Assembly: GCA_029977825.1 (NCBI GenBank)
Contig: JAPOKD010000004.1
Span: 1 to 34,288 of the forward strand
DNA from: Planctomycetota bacterium
GTDB lineage: Bacteria; Planctomycetota; Planctomycetia; Pirellulales; Pirellulaceae
Direction: 5' to 3'
Length of the DNA: 34,288 nucleotides
Part shown: positions 1 through 9,799 of the stretch, piece after piece
Layout: the number at the start of each line of letters is the position of its first letter
How positions within the stretch are numbered: position 1 is the stretch's first letter
Translations under genes and position numbers: made by a program
The notes under the pieces: model-generated
What the model was told of the DNA's origin: nothing
What the model saw: only the letters and a program-made list of their open reading frames with translations
The model's database searches: none

Positions 1-57
1 CCCCACCGCGACGACCATGCTGACTATGTGGGTCGCGAAAATGAGGTATTCAGGTGA
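1..57 (+). CDS. C-terminal end of an upstream gene (partial; product unknown)
   Basis: Frame 1 is open from base 1 (PHRDDHADYVGRENEVFR*) and its TGA at 55-57 overlaps the GTG start at 54 of the next ORF (GTGA overlap). Confidence 0.5.
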   Translation, partial: PHRDDHADYVGRENEVFR

Positions 58-347
58 CGGTCGTAACAGATTTCTTGACGACAGGCCTTTATCGGGCTGG
101 GTTTGCCCTGCTGATCTTATGCGTCCTGCTTGTGATTGGTGTTTACCTCCTGTCAATCTTTCGGGACTACGCGGCTGAAGACTGGGAAGAGCCTGTTCAA
201 GGCATCGCAAACTTGGAAGAAATGCACGCCAAAGGTGACATTAGCGACGAGGAATTCCGAACAATACAATCGAGAAGCCATCAGCCTTCCGCTGAGACGA
301 GTTCAACTGAGCGTTTCCCACCTGGGAATCATTCAACCAGCACCTGA
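54..347 (+). CDS. Small single-TM protein with SHOCT-like C-terminal motif
   Basis: 97 aa; N-terminal hydrophobic segment AGFALLILCVLLVIGVYLLSIF followed by LEEMHAKGDISDEEFRTIQSR, resembling the SHOCT motif; overlaps the upstream stop. Confidence 0.6.
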   Translation: MTVVTDFLTTGLYRAGFALLILCVLLVIGVYLLSIFRDYAAEDWEEPVQGIANLEEMHAKGDISDEEFRTIQSRSHQPSAETSSTERFPPGNHSTST

Positions 348-791
348 CATTTAGCGAACAATTGCACGCAATCCCTTCCCGACGCATCATCGTTGCGACC
401 TGTCGCAACCGTATGATCCGTCACCGATCGCATGTGAACCGTTCGATAGATTCATTGCTGTGACTCGTTTTCAAGTTGAATGTTAGAAGGACAACCCCTC
501 CGCCTGTTTGCCCTCCCAATTCCATGCTGGGCATGCATTCGGAAACTATAAATCGTTTTTGAACCCAAACCACATCAGGCTCGAACTTTCGAGGATACGG
601 ATGACCCATCTCTACTAGCTTCCAGCATTGGTAGCTGACAGGGAAAGCATTCGAGCCGTGGCCCGAAACCGTTGAAGCGGACATCGGACATTGTGATTGC
701 GGAACAGAATGAGTGCCGAGCGAGAGCTCAGGAAAAAGGTACTCGACTGGACTGCGTTGCGGTGGAACCGATCGCACATTAGGAGTCGTGT

Positions 792-2069
792 ATGCCCTCT
801 AAGGATAACCCAACCTCTCGCCGCGGAACTTCTTCGAGCAAAAAGAACGCATTCTGTTCTTTTTGCAGGAAGAGTTACCGTGACGTAGGACCACTCGTCG
901 AAGGTCCCGGCGATGTTTACATTTGCAGTGAGTGTATCGAACTCTGCCAGTCGATCCTCGACCAGGAAGAGCGTCGGCGCGGGCCAACCAAGTCCCTGTT
1001 CAACGAAATCCCTTCGCCAAGGTCAATCGTAGAGCACTTGGACGAGTATGTGATTGGACAAACCGCTGCGAAACGAGTGCTCGCGGTATCTGTCCACAAT
1101 CACTACAAGCGTCTGACCAGCGAATGGGAAGGCGATTCAGAGGTAGAGATTGAGAAAAGCAACATTCTGCTTGCCGGGCCTACAGGAAGCGGCAAGACCT
1201 TGCTTGCAAGGTCGCTCGCGAGAATGCTCAACGTGCCTTTCGCGATTGGTGATGCGACCACATTGACCGAGGCAGGTTATGTAGGTGAAGACGTCGAGAA
1301 CCTGCTCCTGAAATTGCTCCACGCTGCCGACTTCGATGTCGATGCCGCTCAGCGAGGTATTCTTTACATCGACGAGGTGGACAAAATTGGCAAAACGAGC
1401 GCCAATGTGTCAATCACCCGTGACGTTTCTGGTGAAGGTGTGCAACAAAGCCTGCTCAAGATGCTTGAAGGCACCGTCGCAAACGTTCCCCCACAAGGCG
1501 GACGCAAACATCCGGAGCAACAGTACATCCAACTGGACACGAGTAATATCCTGTTCATCGTCGGGGGCACGTTCGTTGGCATCGAAGATATCATCCGAAA
1601 GCGTCTCGGCCATAAGACACTGGGATTCGCTGGTGAGAGTGTTCGCAACGAGCAGTCTGAATCCGAGTTACTCACTCAGGTTCAGACCGAAGACATTCTG
1701 CAATTCGGATTGATTCCTGAGCTTGTCGGTCGCCTGCCCGTCGTCAGCTACCTGCAGCCGCTGAACGAGGAAGGCCTGGTACGAGTCATGAAAGAGCCCA
1801 AGAATGCTCTGACCCGACAGTATCAGGCGCTCTTTAAGATGGAGAACTGCGAAGTTGAATTTACCGATGGCGCCCTGCACTATGTTGCTCAACAGGCACT
1901 CGCAAAAGGCGTCGGCGCACGCGGTCTGCGGGGAATCCTGGAAGATGTGATGCTGGACATCATGTACGACCTGCCTGAACAGGAAGACGGGACGGTATTC
2001 ACGATCGACGAGAATGTCGTCGCCGGCTCAAGCGACCTGTTCAAAATGCCAACGACCAAGAGTGCGTAG
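792..2069 (+). CDS. clpX: ATP-dependent Clp protease ATP-binding subunit ClpX
   Basis: N-terminal C4 zinc domain (CSFC...CSEC), Walker A GPTGSGKT, Walker [11 protein letters not shown], pore loop [12 protein letters not shown] loop. Confidence 0.97.
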   Translation: MPSKDNPTSRRGTSSSKKNAFCSFCRKSYRDVGPLVEGPGDVYICSECIELCQSILDQEERRRGPTKSLFNEIPSPRSIVEHLDEYVIGQTAAKRVLAVSVHNHYKRLTSEWEGDSEVEIEKSNILLAGPTGSGKTLLARSLARMLNVPFAIGDATTLTEAGYVGEDVENLLLKLLHAADFDVDAAQRGILYIDEVDKIGKTSANVSITRDVSGEGVQQSLLKMLEGTVANVPPQGGRKHPEQQYIQLDTSNILFIVGGTFVGIEDIIRKRLGHKTLGFAGESVRNEQSESELLTQVQTEDILQFGLIPELVGRLPVVSYLQPLNEEGLVRVMKEPKNALTRQYQALFKMENCEVEFTDGALHYVAQQALAKGVGARGLRGILEDVMLDIMYDLPEQEDGTVFTIDENVVAGSSDLFKMPTTKSA

Positions 2070-2100
2070 GACACCGTTCCAAGTCACTCAATTTTCCGAT

Positions 2101-2133
2101 GCCACCGGGGTGACAACCTCGGTGGCTTTTTTC
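2101..2133 (+). terminator. Rho-independent terminator after clpX
   Basis: GCCACCGGGGTGACAACCTCGGTGGCTTTTTTC: GCCACCG/CGGTGGC stem followed by a T-tract, about 30 bp after the clpX stop. Confidence 0.85.
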
Positions 2134-2209
2134 TTATCGATCGGTTAATCCAGGTGTCTGCATAGACACTCACTCACACCTGCTGCACCGCGAACACCGG
2201 AACTCCGTG

Positions 2210-3076
2210 TCACTTCTCGGCATCCGAGTTGGAAAAGTCACTTTCATCCCGTTCCGCATAGAATTTGGTGATATCGATACCCGCCCGACGCTCCTCTTCC
2301 ATCAACTTGATGCGTGACTCCAGTCTTTCCATTCTTCGCATCAACTGGGGAATGGCATCCTTGTTCTCATCAACCGGTTGCGGTCGCGGCACCTTGGGGT
2401 AAGCCAAGTGCCGTTGCATCGCCGCGAAGAGAAAGAGCGGTTCTCTTTTGCGATTTCCCAAGGCAATGCGTCCTTCTTTTCGCCCAAAAAGAAACGGTCC
2501 TTTTCCATCGACCGACTGCCCGGCTTCCTCGATCTTCACGCGGTACTCATCACTCGCCAAAAACAACAGATCAGCAATATCCACCAAACCGACCTGAGCC
2601 CTCAGCATCAGAATCCACTTGGCCCACTTTCTGTCAAAGGTCGGATCGTTACTGATTGCGGTCAGCCCTCGATCGTAATTGAGCCTATTTCTGCACAGCA
2701 CTTCGAAGTGATAGAAGAACAGACCTGCTTCATTGTGTTCTGCAGCACGGTATTTGGCTTCACCTTCGAGTACCTGAAGGGCGGTCCCCATCGTGAACCG
2801 TCCGGACTCCTTTTCCGCCTCCTCGACCAGATAGGCCTGAAACGGAGTGAAGTAGTGAGCCAACTTCTTCATGGCGGGTGCCATCTGTCCAGAATGCTTG
2901 AGTTCCGTGAGCAGATAATCGATCGCGAGGGGAAGTTTGGTTGTGGTCAGCAACTCATAGCGAATTTGCTCCAACAATTCCTGCATTGGCATCTCAATGT
3001 CAGCACGCTCACGCAGCACCTGATAAAGATAACCCTGCTCAATGTACTCGGAACGATCGAGAAGTGGCTGAACCAT
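2210..3076 (-). CDS. Conserved hypothetical protein
   Basis: 288 aa ORF with convincing protein-like composition and a coiled-coil-like C-terminus (LMRRMERLESRIKLMEEERR); no family recognised. Confidence 0.75.
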   Translation of the reverse strand: MVQPLLDRSEYIEQGYLYQVLRERADIEMPMQELLEQIRYELLTTTKLPLAIDYLLTELKHSGQMAPAMKKLAHYFTPFQAYLVEEAEKESGRFTMGTALQVLEGEAKYRAAEHNEAGLFFYHFEVLCRNRLNYDRGLTAISNDPTFDRKWAKWILMLRAQVGLVDIADLLFLASDEYRVKIEEAGQSVDGKGPFLFGRKEGRIALGNRKREPLFLFAAMQRHLAYPKVPRPQPVDENKDAIPQLMRRMERLESRIKLMEEERRAGIDITKFYAERDESDFSNSDAEK

Positions 3077-3269
3077 GCTTGTGCTCCGCGTGTTGAATGA
3101 TGACCTGAAGCAATACAGGTGCGGAATCTCACAGGCAACGCACCGAATCAGAGCCCCGTGGCCAGTCTGTTACGGCTGCTGCATGCAGTTTTACGAAACA
3201 TCAAGAATCAACCATCCCCGCCTCTTTACGGCCAGCAGGGGATCAATCATCAGCAGGGGAGGGGATGTA

Positions 3270-4520
3270 TCAGGAATACTTGCGGAACAGGATGCAGGCG
3301 TTGTGACCACCAAAGCCAAAGCTGTTACTCATTGCAACTCCGACCTCACACTTCGCTGCCTGGTTGGGTGTGTAATCAAGATCACACTCAGGATCAGGAT
3401 TGGTGTAATTGATCGTAGGTGCGATCAGCGATTCCTGGATAGTCTTACAGGAAATCACAGCTTCAATGCCACCACTTGCTCCCAGCGAATGCCCCAGAGC
3501 CCCTTTGGTGCTGCTGATCTTCATTTTGTGGGCATGATCTCCAAACACAGCTTTGATCGCCTGAGTCTCCGCCTTGTCACCCAAAGGAGTGCTTGTGCCA
3601 TGAGCGTTGATGTAGTCGACGTTCTCAGGCGCCACGCCGGCGTCTGAGATTGCAGCCTGCATCGCTGCAGCAGCACCTTTACCTTCCGGGTCTGGAGCAG
3701 TGATATGCCCAGCATCGCTCGTCGTCCCATAACCAAGCACTTCTGCATAAATGCGTGCTCCGCGGGCCTTGGCGTGCTCCAACTCTTCAAAGACCAGCAA
3801 ACCAGCGCCTTCACCGAGTACGAATCCATCCCGATCAGCATCAAATGGCCGACTTGCTGCTGCAGGATCCTCGTTACGCGTCGACAACGCTTTCATGTTT
3901 TGGAATGCAGCCAATCCCATGTGGGTGATTGCTGCCTCGGTACCGCCCGTGATGACCACGTCCGTTTCCCCCAATCGGACACTCCTCAGCGCGTCGCCCA
4001 TAGCGTTAGTCGCACTTGCGCATGCGGTAGCCACGGCATAGTTAGGTCCTTTCAGACCATAGGTGATTGAGAGGTTACCTCCCGCGGCATTGAGCATCAT
4101 TTTCGGCACAGTGAACGGGCTGACGCGATCCGGCCCCTTGTTCAGCATTTTTTCGATCTGAACTTCAATCTCGCCCAAACCTCCAATACCCGAACCCAGG
4201 ATCACGCCACATTTGGAGCGATCCACTTTGTCAAAATCCAACCCGGAGTCCTGGATGGCCTGCCCACCGGCATGAACGGCGAACTGCGTGAAACGATCAA
4301 GCCGTTTCACCTCACGACGATCAATCCACTGAGTGGGATCAAAATCCGGAATATCACCGCCGAAATGAACTTTGTAGGCACTTGTATCGATTGTTTTGAG
4401 CTGATGAACGCCACTCTCGCCGGCCGTCAGACGACTCCAAAATGTGTCGACTTCGACTGCCAACGGAGAGACGACGCCTACGCCTGTAACCACAATGCGG
4501 CGCTGCGATTCTTGTTGCAT
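3270..4520 (-). CDS. fabF: Beta-ketoacyl-ACP synthase II
   Basis: VVTGVGVVSPL, active-site Cys ATACASATNAMGDA, His motifs NAHGTSTPLGD and GALGHSLGASGG. Confidence 0.96.
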   Translation of the reverse strand: MQQESQRRIVVTGVGVVSPLAVEVDTFWSRLTAGESGVHQLKTIDTSAYKVHFGGDIPDFDPTQWIDRREVKRLDRFTQFAVHAGGQAIQDSGLDFDKVDRSKCGVILGSGIGGLGEIEVQIEKMLNKGPDRVSPFTVPKMMLNAAGGNLSITYGLKGPNYAVATACASATNAMGDALRSVRLGETDVVITGGTEAAITHMGLAAFQNMKALSTRNEDPAAASRPFDADRDGFVLGEGAGLLVFEELEHAKARGARIYAEVLGYGTTSDAGHITAPDPEGKGAAAAMQAAISDAGVAPENVDYINAHGTSTPLGDKAETQAIKAVFGDHAHKMKISSTKGALGHSLGASGGIEAVISCKTIQESLIAPTINYTNPDPECDLDYTPNQAAKCEVGVAMSNSFGFGGHNACILFRKYS

Positions 4521-4580
4521 TCGGATGCCTTGGACGAATGTTCCATGCTAGGAATGAAGGGACCTGCCCAAACTTGCACC

Positions 4581-4627
4581 GGGCAGCAGATAAAACAAAT
4601 GCCGCCCGCGAAACACAAAGCCGCGGG
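4581..4627 (-). promoter_or_regulatory. Paired stem-loops in the acpP-fabF intergenic region
   Basis: On the minus-strand transcript, CCCGCG-N11-CGCGGG (4605-4627) and GGGCGGC-N13-GCTGCCC (4581-4607) share 4605-4607, so they compete at one end. Confidence 0.4.
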
Positions 4628-4694
4628 GGGCACTCGGATTTAGGGGCGGCAGATTCAATTAGACCAGCTGTGCTTTACCACGAGGTAAACACAA

Positions 4695-4943
4695 TCAGGC
4701 GTCTTCATCGCCTTTGGCCTTTTCGATGAAATCAATCGCTTGGCCTACTTTTTGGATATTCTCGGCTTCGTCATCAGGAATATTGATATCGAACTCTTCT
4801 TCGAGTTCCATTACCAATTCGACGGTATCGAGCGAATCCGCACCCAAGTCGGTAACAAAGGAGGTCTCGCGGGTGATCTTTTCTTTATCAACTCCGAGTT
4901 GTTCGGACACGATATCGATCACGCGTTCTTCAACGGTAGCCAT
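4695..4943 (-). CDS. acpP: Acyl carrier protein
   Basis: 82 aa, phosphopantetheine site [20 protein letters not shown]. Confidence 0.97.
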   Translation of the reverse strand: MATVEERVIDIVSEQLGVDKEKITRETSFVTDLGADSLDTVELVMELEEEFDINIPDDEAENIQKVGQAIDFIEKAKGDEDA

Positions 4944-5154
4944 GAGCAGTCTCTAGGGGATGTCAGCAAGCTGAAAATGTTTGTTCTGTAGAATTCGTAG
5001 GCATGCGGTGCGAGTGACCCCTCACCTCGAATCCGAGGTATAGAGCCGGTTGCACTGAATTGCATTCGCGGAAAAGGATAGGTGAAACAAGCAAAAGGCG
5101 TCAATACACAGACGGCTAGTTCCGCCATCCGATTTGACAATTCGTGCCAAGATT

Positions 5155-5913
5155 CTACCCGATCATACCGCCATCGACGACCAGCGTCTGCCCAGAGACA
5201 TAACCAGCATTCTTCGATGCAAGAAAGAGGACGGCCGCAGCCACATCTTCTGGTGATCCCACCCGTTTGGCTGGAATCCGTTTTTTGACCTCTTCAAGGA
5301 CCACATCACCCAATTCCGCGGTCATTTCACTGGCAATGAAGCCCGGAGCGACCGCATTTACTGTCACTCCACGGCTGATCAGCTCTTTACTGAGCGTTCG
5401 GGTCAACCCAATCATCCCCGCTTTACTGGCAGAATAATTGGCTTGGCCGGGGTTGCCGATCAAGCCAGAGATGCTAGCCATGTTGATAATTCTGCCGTAT
5501 TTGCTGCGACGCATGATTCCCGCGGCCGCTCGACAGCAGACAAAGCAACTCGTCAAGTTCGTGGCAATGACGTCATCCCATTCCTCGTCAGACATCCCCC
5601 GCATCAGTTTATCACGGGTAATTCCGGCATTATTGACGAGAATATCGAGGCGACCGTGCTTTTCCTTGGCCCCTTCAATGGCGGCCTTGGCGGCAGCCCT
5701 GTCCGTCACATCACAAGCAACTGCCTCAGCAACTCCTCCGGCTGATTCAATCTCAGACACAGTAGCTGCGAGTTTCTCGGCGTTTCGGGCCAGGCACACG
5801 ACAGTTGCTCCATTGATACCCAAAGCAATCGCAACGGCTTTTCCGAGCCCCTGTGAGGCTCCCGTGACGACGGCTACCTGGTCTTTCAGGTCCGTTGTGA
5901 GAGAAAGTTCCAT
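5155..5913 (-). CDS. fabG: 3-oxoacyl-ACP reductase
   Basis: SDR Rossmann motif VVTGASQGLGKAVA, NNAGITRD, YSASKAG; lies in the fab cluster. Confidence 0.95.
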   Translation of the reverse strand: MELSLTTDLKDQVAVVTGASQGLGKAVAIALGINGATVVCLARNAEKLAATVSEIESAGGVAEAVACDVTDRAAAKAAIEGAKEKHGRLDILVNNAGITRDKLMRGMSDEEWDDVIATNLTSCFVCCRAAAGIMRRSKYGRIINMASISGLIGNPGQANYSASKAGMIGLTRTLSKELISRGVTVNAVAPGFIASEMTAELGDVVLEEVKKRIPAKRVGSPEDVAAAVLFLASKNAGYVSGQTLVVDGGMIG

Positions 5914-6041
5914 GGCTTGTTCCGCGGTGTAAATGAAGTTCGATGACTTGCACTGACGCTCAACTTCTATGCGATAAGTGAGAATCTATGCGACAAGTGA
6001 GAATAAAGAGTATTGGTATGAAAGGCCCGAGTCACCCAAGG

Positions 6042-6956
6042 TCACCCATCCCCGAAACCATCCGATGGCAACTTTCGGTTGATGCGTTTCAGAGTCCCCC
6101 GCAAGACACGACCGGTTCCAACCTCCTCAAAACCGTCGATCCCGTCTTCGAGCATCTGACGGACCGAGTCTTCCCAACGCACAGAGCCGACGACCTGACG
6201 GCTGAGCAGATCTCGAATTTCACTTGCGGATTGATGTGGTCTGGCATCCACATTGCTGTAAACGGGGATTTGTGTGTCATGAATCGGAATTTCTTCCAAC
6301 GCCGCACGCAGAGCCTCAACCGCCGGTTGCATCAACGATGTATGAAACGCGCCAGCAACGCTGAGAGGAATCACTTTCATCGCCCCCGCAGCTTCAGCCG
6401 CGGGCACCAGACGCTCGATTGCGGTCAGATGCCCAGAGACAGCGATGTTTCCGGGACACAGCAAGTTGGCAGGCTGTAAGACCTCTCCGTCATGCCGACA
6501 GTCATCACAGACCTGCTTCACCTTGTCCAAATCCAACCCCAGGACACTGGCCATGCCGCTTTGTACTGCATCGGCAGCAGCCTGCATCGCCTGGCCGCGT
6601 CGCTGAACAAGCCTCACACCGTCTGCAAATTCCAAGCCACCAGAGAAGCAAACCGCCGTATACTCGCCGAGACTCAGGCCGGCAGCCGCTTTCACGACTG
6701 CAATTCTCTCTGGCGCCTGCTCACGCATCACGGCTGCTGCCGCAATGCCTACCACGAACAGGGCTGGCTGGCTGTAAGCAGTCTCATTGAGCTGGGACTC
6801 CGGACCCTCAGCGCACAACTTACCGAGATCGTAGCCTAAAATTTCCGAGGCTTGATCGAATAAGCTTTTCGCGACCGGATGCGTCTCACAGAGCCATCGG
6901 CCCATGCCGATGGCCTGCGCTCCTTGTCCGGGGAAGAGGATGCCGACAGATTTCAT
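6042..6956 (-). CDS. fabD: Malonyl CoA-ACP transacylase
   Basis: ILFPGQGAQAIGMG and GLSLGEYTA motifs. The tracked ORF starts at 6998, but the internal Met at 6956 (MKSVGILFPGQGAQ) avoids overlap with rpmF and fits the family N-terminus. Confidence 0.93.
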   Translation of the reverse strand: MKSVGILFPGQGAQAIGMGRWLCETHPVAKSLFDQASEILGYDLGKLCAEGPESQLNETAYSQPALFVVGIAAAAVMREQAPERIAVVKAAAGLSLGEYTAVCFSGGLEFADGVRLVQRRGQAMQAAADAVQSGMASVLGLDLDKVKQVCDDCRHDGEVLQPANLLCPGNIAVSGHLTAIERLVPAAEAAGAMKVIPLSVAGAFHTSLMQPAVEALRAALEEIPIHDTQIPVYSNVDARPHQSASEIRDLLSRQVVGSVRWEDSVRQMLEDGIDGFEEVGTGRVLRGTLKRINRKLPSDGFGDG

Positions 6957-6972
6957 TGCTGAACGGCGCCAA

Positions 6973-7155
6973 TTAGCTGTCTTCGTGCTCGACGACAATA
7001 CGGCCCTGATAGTATCCGCACTTAGGGCAGATCGTGTGGGTCGGTACCGCGGTGCTGCACTGAGGGCAGTAGCTGATCTGACGCTTTTTCACACGATCAT
7101 GCGAGCGTCGTTTACCAGTTCGGCTGTTAGAGTGTTTTCGTTTAGGGACAGCCAT
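6973..7155 (-). CDS. rpmF: 50S ribosomal protein L32
   Basis: MAVPKRKHSNSRTGKRRSHDR...CPQC...CPKCGYYQGR; true start taken at the internal Met (7155) rather than the ORF start at 7242. Confidence 0.95.
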   Translation of the reverse strand: MAVPKRKHSNSRTGKRRSHDRVKKRQISYCPQCSTAVPTHTICPKCGYYQGRIVVEHEDS

Positions 7156-7298
7156 CGCTGTTTTCTTCCGGTCTAGTTCCAAAAGGTTGATTTCGAGCCG
7201 CGTATCGTAGGTTCCGCAGGCCGATTCCGTCAACGCGTCCAACCACGGTTTTTCCGAAACCGAGCAAATTCTCTTGCGAAAACTTGAATCGGCAGCGA

Positions 7299-8294
7299 TC
7301 AGGACTGCTCTGACGGTCGATTTGCCACCGCCATCCCCATATTCACGCGACTATCTGGCAGGAAAGTCACCTGCGGACCCTGCAAACCGAGCTCCGCCAG
7401 CTCTGTCTGAATTGCCTCCAAAGTACGCATGCTGCCGTTTTGGGTTCCCAATTCCAGCTTCAAAGCCTCGACACATTCACCCATATCGGGCCTTGCGGGG
7501 CCGCGAAACAGATCAATCACAACCAGCTTACCGCCGAGTTTGAGTGCCTTGACCGCTTTGGCCAGAAGTTTTTGTCCCTCGCCTGGCCCCAAGCACCCCA
7601 GTCGCTGGGCAACCAAAACGAGATCAAAAACCGCGTCATCCAACTCCGCCTCCAATGGATCTGCTTCGACTGCATGGAAGCGATCACCAAGACCAATCGA
7701 ATCAGCGGTGCTTTGAGCCGCTTTGAGTGCCGCCGCCTGATCCACCGCCGTGACTATGGCGTCCTGATCGCGGTGTGCCATCGCAGCACTCCAGACCGCC
7801 GAGCCACAACCCAGATCCAATATTTTCAGCCCCTTGCTCTCGTCCTCACCGCCCAACTCCAACATTTCAGCAGCTTGCATCGCCGCCGGCGTATGCACCC
7901 ACTGCGTCGCTGCCAGTGAATTCCTGTAGGCCTGATCATCGATAAGCGTCTCTTCGTCATCGGACTCACCAGATTCTTGCAAATGGGCCACCATCCGATT
8001 CCACGTCGCATCCCCCAAGTCCTCGTCATACTGACACAACAAGTGAGCTACCCGAGAAAGGGCATAATCTTCTTCGTATTGTTCAATGATGCTGCTGGCC
8101 ACCAGTGCATCGAGCACCAATTTCGTGGCACCTCGCTTGAGCGATAGCTTTTCGCATAACTGGGTCAACGTTCGCTGTCCCTCACGCAACTCCGTCAGAA
8201 GCCCAAGCTCACGAGCGGCGCGAAATAGATGAGCGGCCGCGTTTATCTTCATGAACTGCTGGTACTGATCGAGCGTTTTGTCTTGTGCATTCAT
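7299..8294 (-). CDS. SAM-dependent methyltransferase with N-terminal winged-helix/dimerisation-like domain
   Basis: ILDLGCGSAVWSAAMAHRD (motif I), N-terminal region typical of family-2 O-methyltransferase-like proteins; 21 bp from the upstream aroF. Confidence 0.8.
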   Translation of the reverse strand: MNAQDKTLDQYQQFMKINAAAHLFRAARELGLLTELREGQRTLTQLCEKLSLKRGATKLVLDALVASSIIEQYEEDYALSRVAHLLCQYDEDLGDATWNRMVAHLQESGESDDEETLIDDQAYRNSLAATQWVHTPAAMQAAEMLELGGEDESKGLKILDLGCGSAVWSAAMAHRDQDAIVTAVDQAAALKAAQSTADSIGLGDRFHAVEADPLEAELDDAVFDLVLVAQRLGCLGPGEGQKLLAKAVKALKLGGKLVVIDLFRGPARPDMGECVEALKLELGTQNGSMRTLEAIQTELAELGLQGPQVTFLPDSRVNMGMAVANRPSEQS

Positions 8295-8315
8295 CTGGAT
8301 TCACTCCCTTCGACC

Positions 8316-9332
8316 TCAGGCGTCCACCGCACGCAATGCATCCACGACAGCATTGCAACGCGTCATCGTTTTTTCAAACTCTTCAAACGTCAGCGACTGG
8401 TAACCATCACTCAAGGCAGTACTCGGGTCCGGATGAACTTCGATGATCAGGCCATCAGCCCCAGCTGCGGCGGCTGAAACGGCCATATCGGGAACCATGT
8501 ACGCGTGACCTGTGCCATGGCTGGGATCGATAATCACAGGCAGATGTGTCTTGCGGTGAAGATAGGAAACACTCGCGAGTGGTAGCGTAAAACGGGTATG
8601 GCCCTCGAAAGTCCGAATCCCTCGTTCGCAAAGCATCACCTGATCATTGCCCTCATTGAGAATGTACTCAGCAGCCAGCAGGAACTCATCCATCGTGGCT
8701 GACGCTCCTCTTTTCAGCAGCACTGGTTTACCGGCAGCCCCTACCGCCTCGAGCAGTCGGTAATTCTGCATATTTCTCGCTCCCACCTGCAGGACGTCTG
8801 CATAACGGGCGACCAAGTCCACATCGTCGGTACCCATCACCTCAGTGAAAATTGCGAGGTTTGTTTCTTCCCTGGCCGCTGCCAGCATTTTCAAACCGTC
8901 CTCCTTGAGTCCCTGGAAACTATAAGGGCTCGTTCGCGGTTTGAACGCACCACCACGCAGACCGGTTGCCCCTGCTGCCTTGACCGCTCTGGCTGTCGAC
9001 AGAATCTGCTCTTCATCCTCGACACTGCATGGCCCCGCAATCATCCCAACTTCACCCGCTCCCGCTACAAAATCCAGGATACGAATCTGGGTGGCATGCT
9101 GCTGGACCTCCCGGCTTGCCATTTTATAGGGAGCTGCAATCGGAACGACTGCAGAGACACCAGCACTACTTTCAATTGACTCTTTGAAATGCTCGCGTTT
9201 GTCACCAATGGCAGCCACAACGGTCCGCTCAGTCCCCACAATGACATTCGCCTTCAACCCCATGCTTTCCACCCGCTGAACGGTCGCCTCGACCTCGGCA
9301 TCTGTCGCATTCGGCTCCATCACAACAATCAT
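8316..9332 (-). CDS. aroF: 3-deoxy-7-phosphoheptulonate synthase (AroF type I-beta-like)
   Basis: IAGPCSVEDEEQI, RGGAFKPRTSPYSFQG, KPVLLKRGASATMDE, IDPSHGTGHAYMVPDM. Start placed at MIVVMEPNATDAEVE (9332); the ORF extension to 9491 has no family resemblance. Confidence 0.92.
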   Translation of the reverse strand: MIVVMEPNATDAEVEATVQRVESMGLKANVIVGTERTVVAAIGDKREHFKESIESSAGVSAVVPIAAPYKMASREVQQHATQIRILDFVAGAGEVGMIAGPCSVEDEEQILSTARAVKAAGATGLRGGAFKPRTSPYSFQGLKEDGLKMLAAAREETNLAIFTEVMGTDDVDLVARYADVLQVGARNMQNYRLLEAVGAAGKPVLLKRGASATMDEFLLAAEYILNEGNDQVMLCERGIRTFEGHTRFTLPLASVSYLHRKTHLPVIIDPSHGTGHAYMVPDMAVSAAAAGADGLIIEVHPDPSTALSDGYQSLTFEEFEKTMTRCNAVVDALRAVDA

Positions 9333-9799
9333 TATCTCACCTGGGTTAGACGTATCTTCGGGGATCTCGGAAAAGGGAAAGCGTAAACACGCACGGAACC
9401 TGCTACCAACGGACTCAGCAATGACAATGTGGGTGACGTTGCAGGAGACATCATCAGAACGCGAACGCAATGGGATGTCACGGGGGTACACCCTCGATTC
9501 GCTGCTCAGAGGTGCAGAATTGCGTCATGCATCGCCCGCAAAACAGTCGATGCCGCCTTCAAAAAATGGCTGAAACGCCTGACTGCCGCCCGGCCCGACT
9601 TACCAACACGACAGAAAATGCCGCGAGCAAACCGTCTAACCACAAAACGGCTCACATAAGAACGGTGGACTCAGGCACCACCATGGAAATACCGCCTATC
9701 TGCTGACACTCTGTACCAGTACTGATTCCAGATCAGCTTTCGGAGCAAACAGTCTTGTGATGACTTACCAGAATCCCTGACGAGAGCATTTTGCACGCA

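Noticed and set aside
421-777. 118-aa minus-strand ORF upstream of clpX
   Set aside because: No recognisable motif, composition unlike a typical protein, lies across the likely clpX promoter region; cannot be supported.
2378-3100. 240-aa plus-strand ORF opposite the conserved hypothetical
   Set aside because: Fully antisense to the better minus-strand ORF 2210-3076; typical high-GC shadow ORF.
3214-3243. ATCCCC...GGGGAT inverted repeat downstream of fabF as a terminator
   Set aside because: 19-nt... 18-nt-scale loop and no T-tract; too weak to call.
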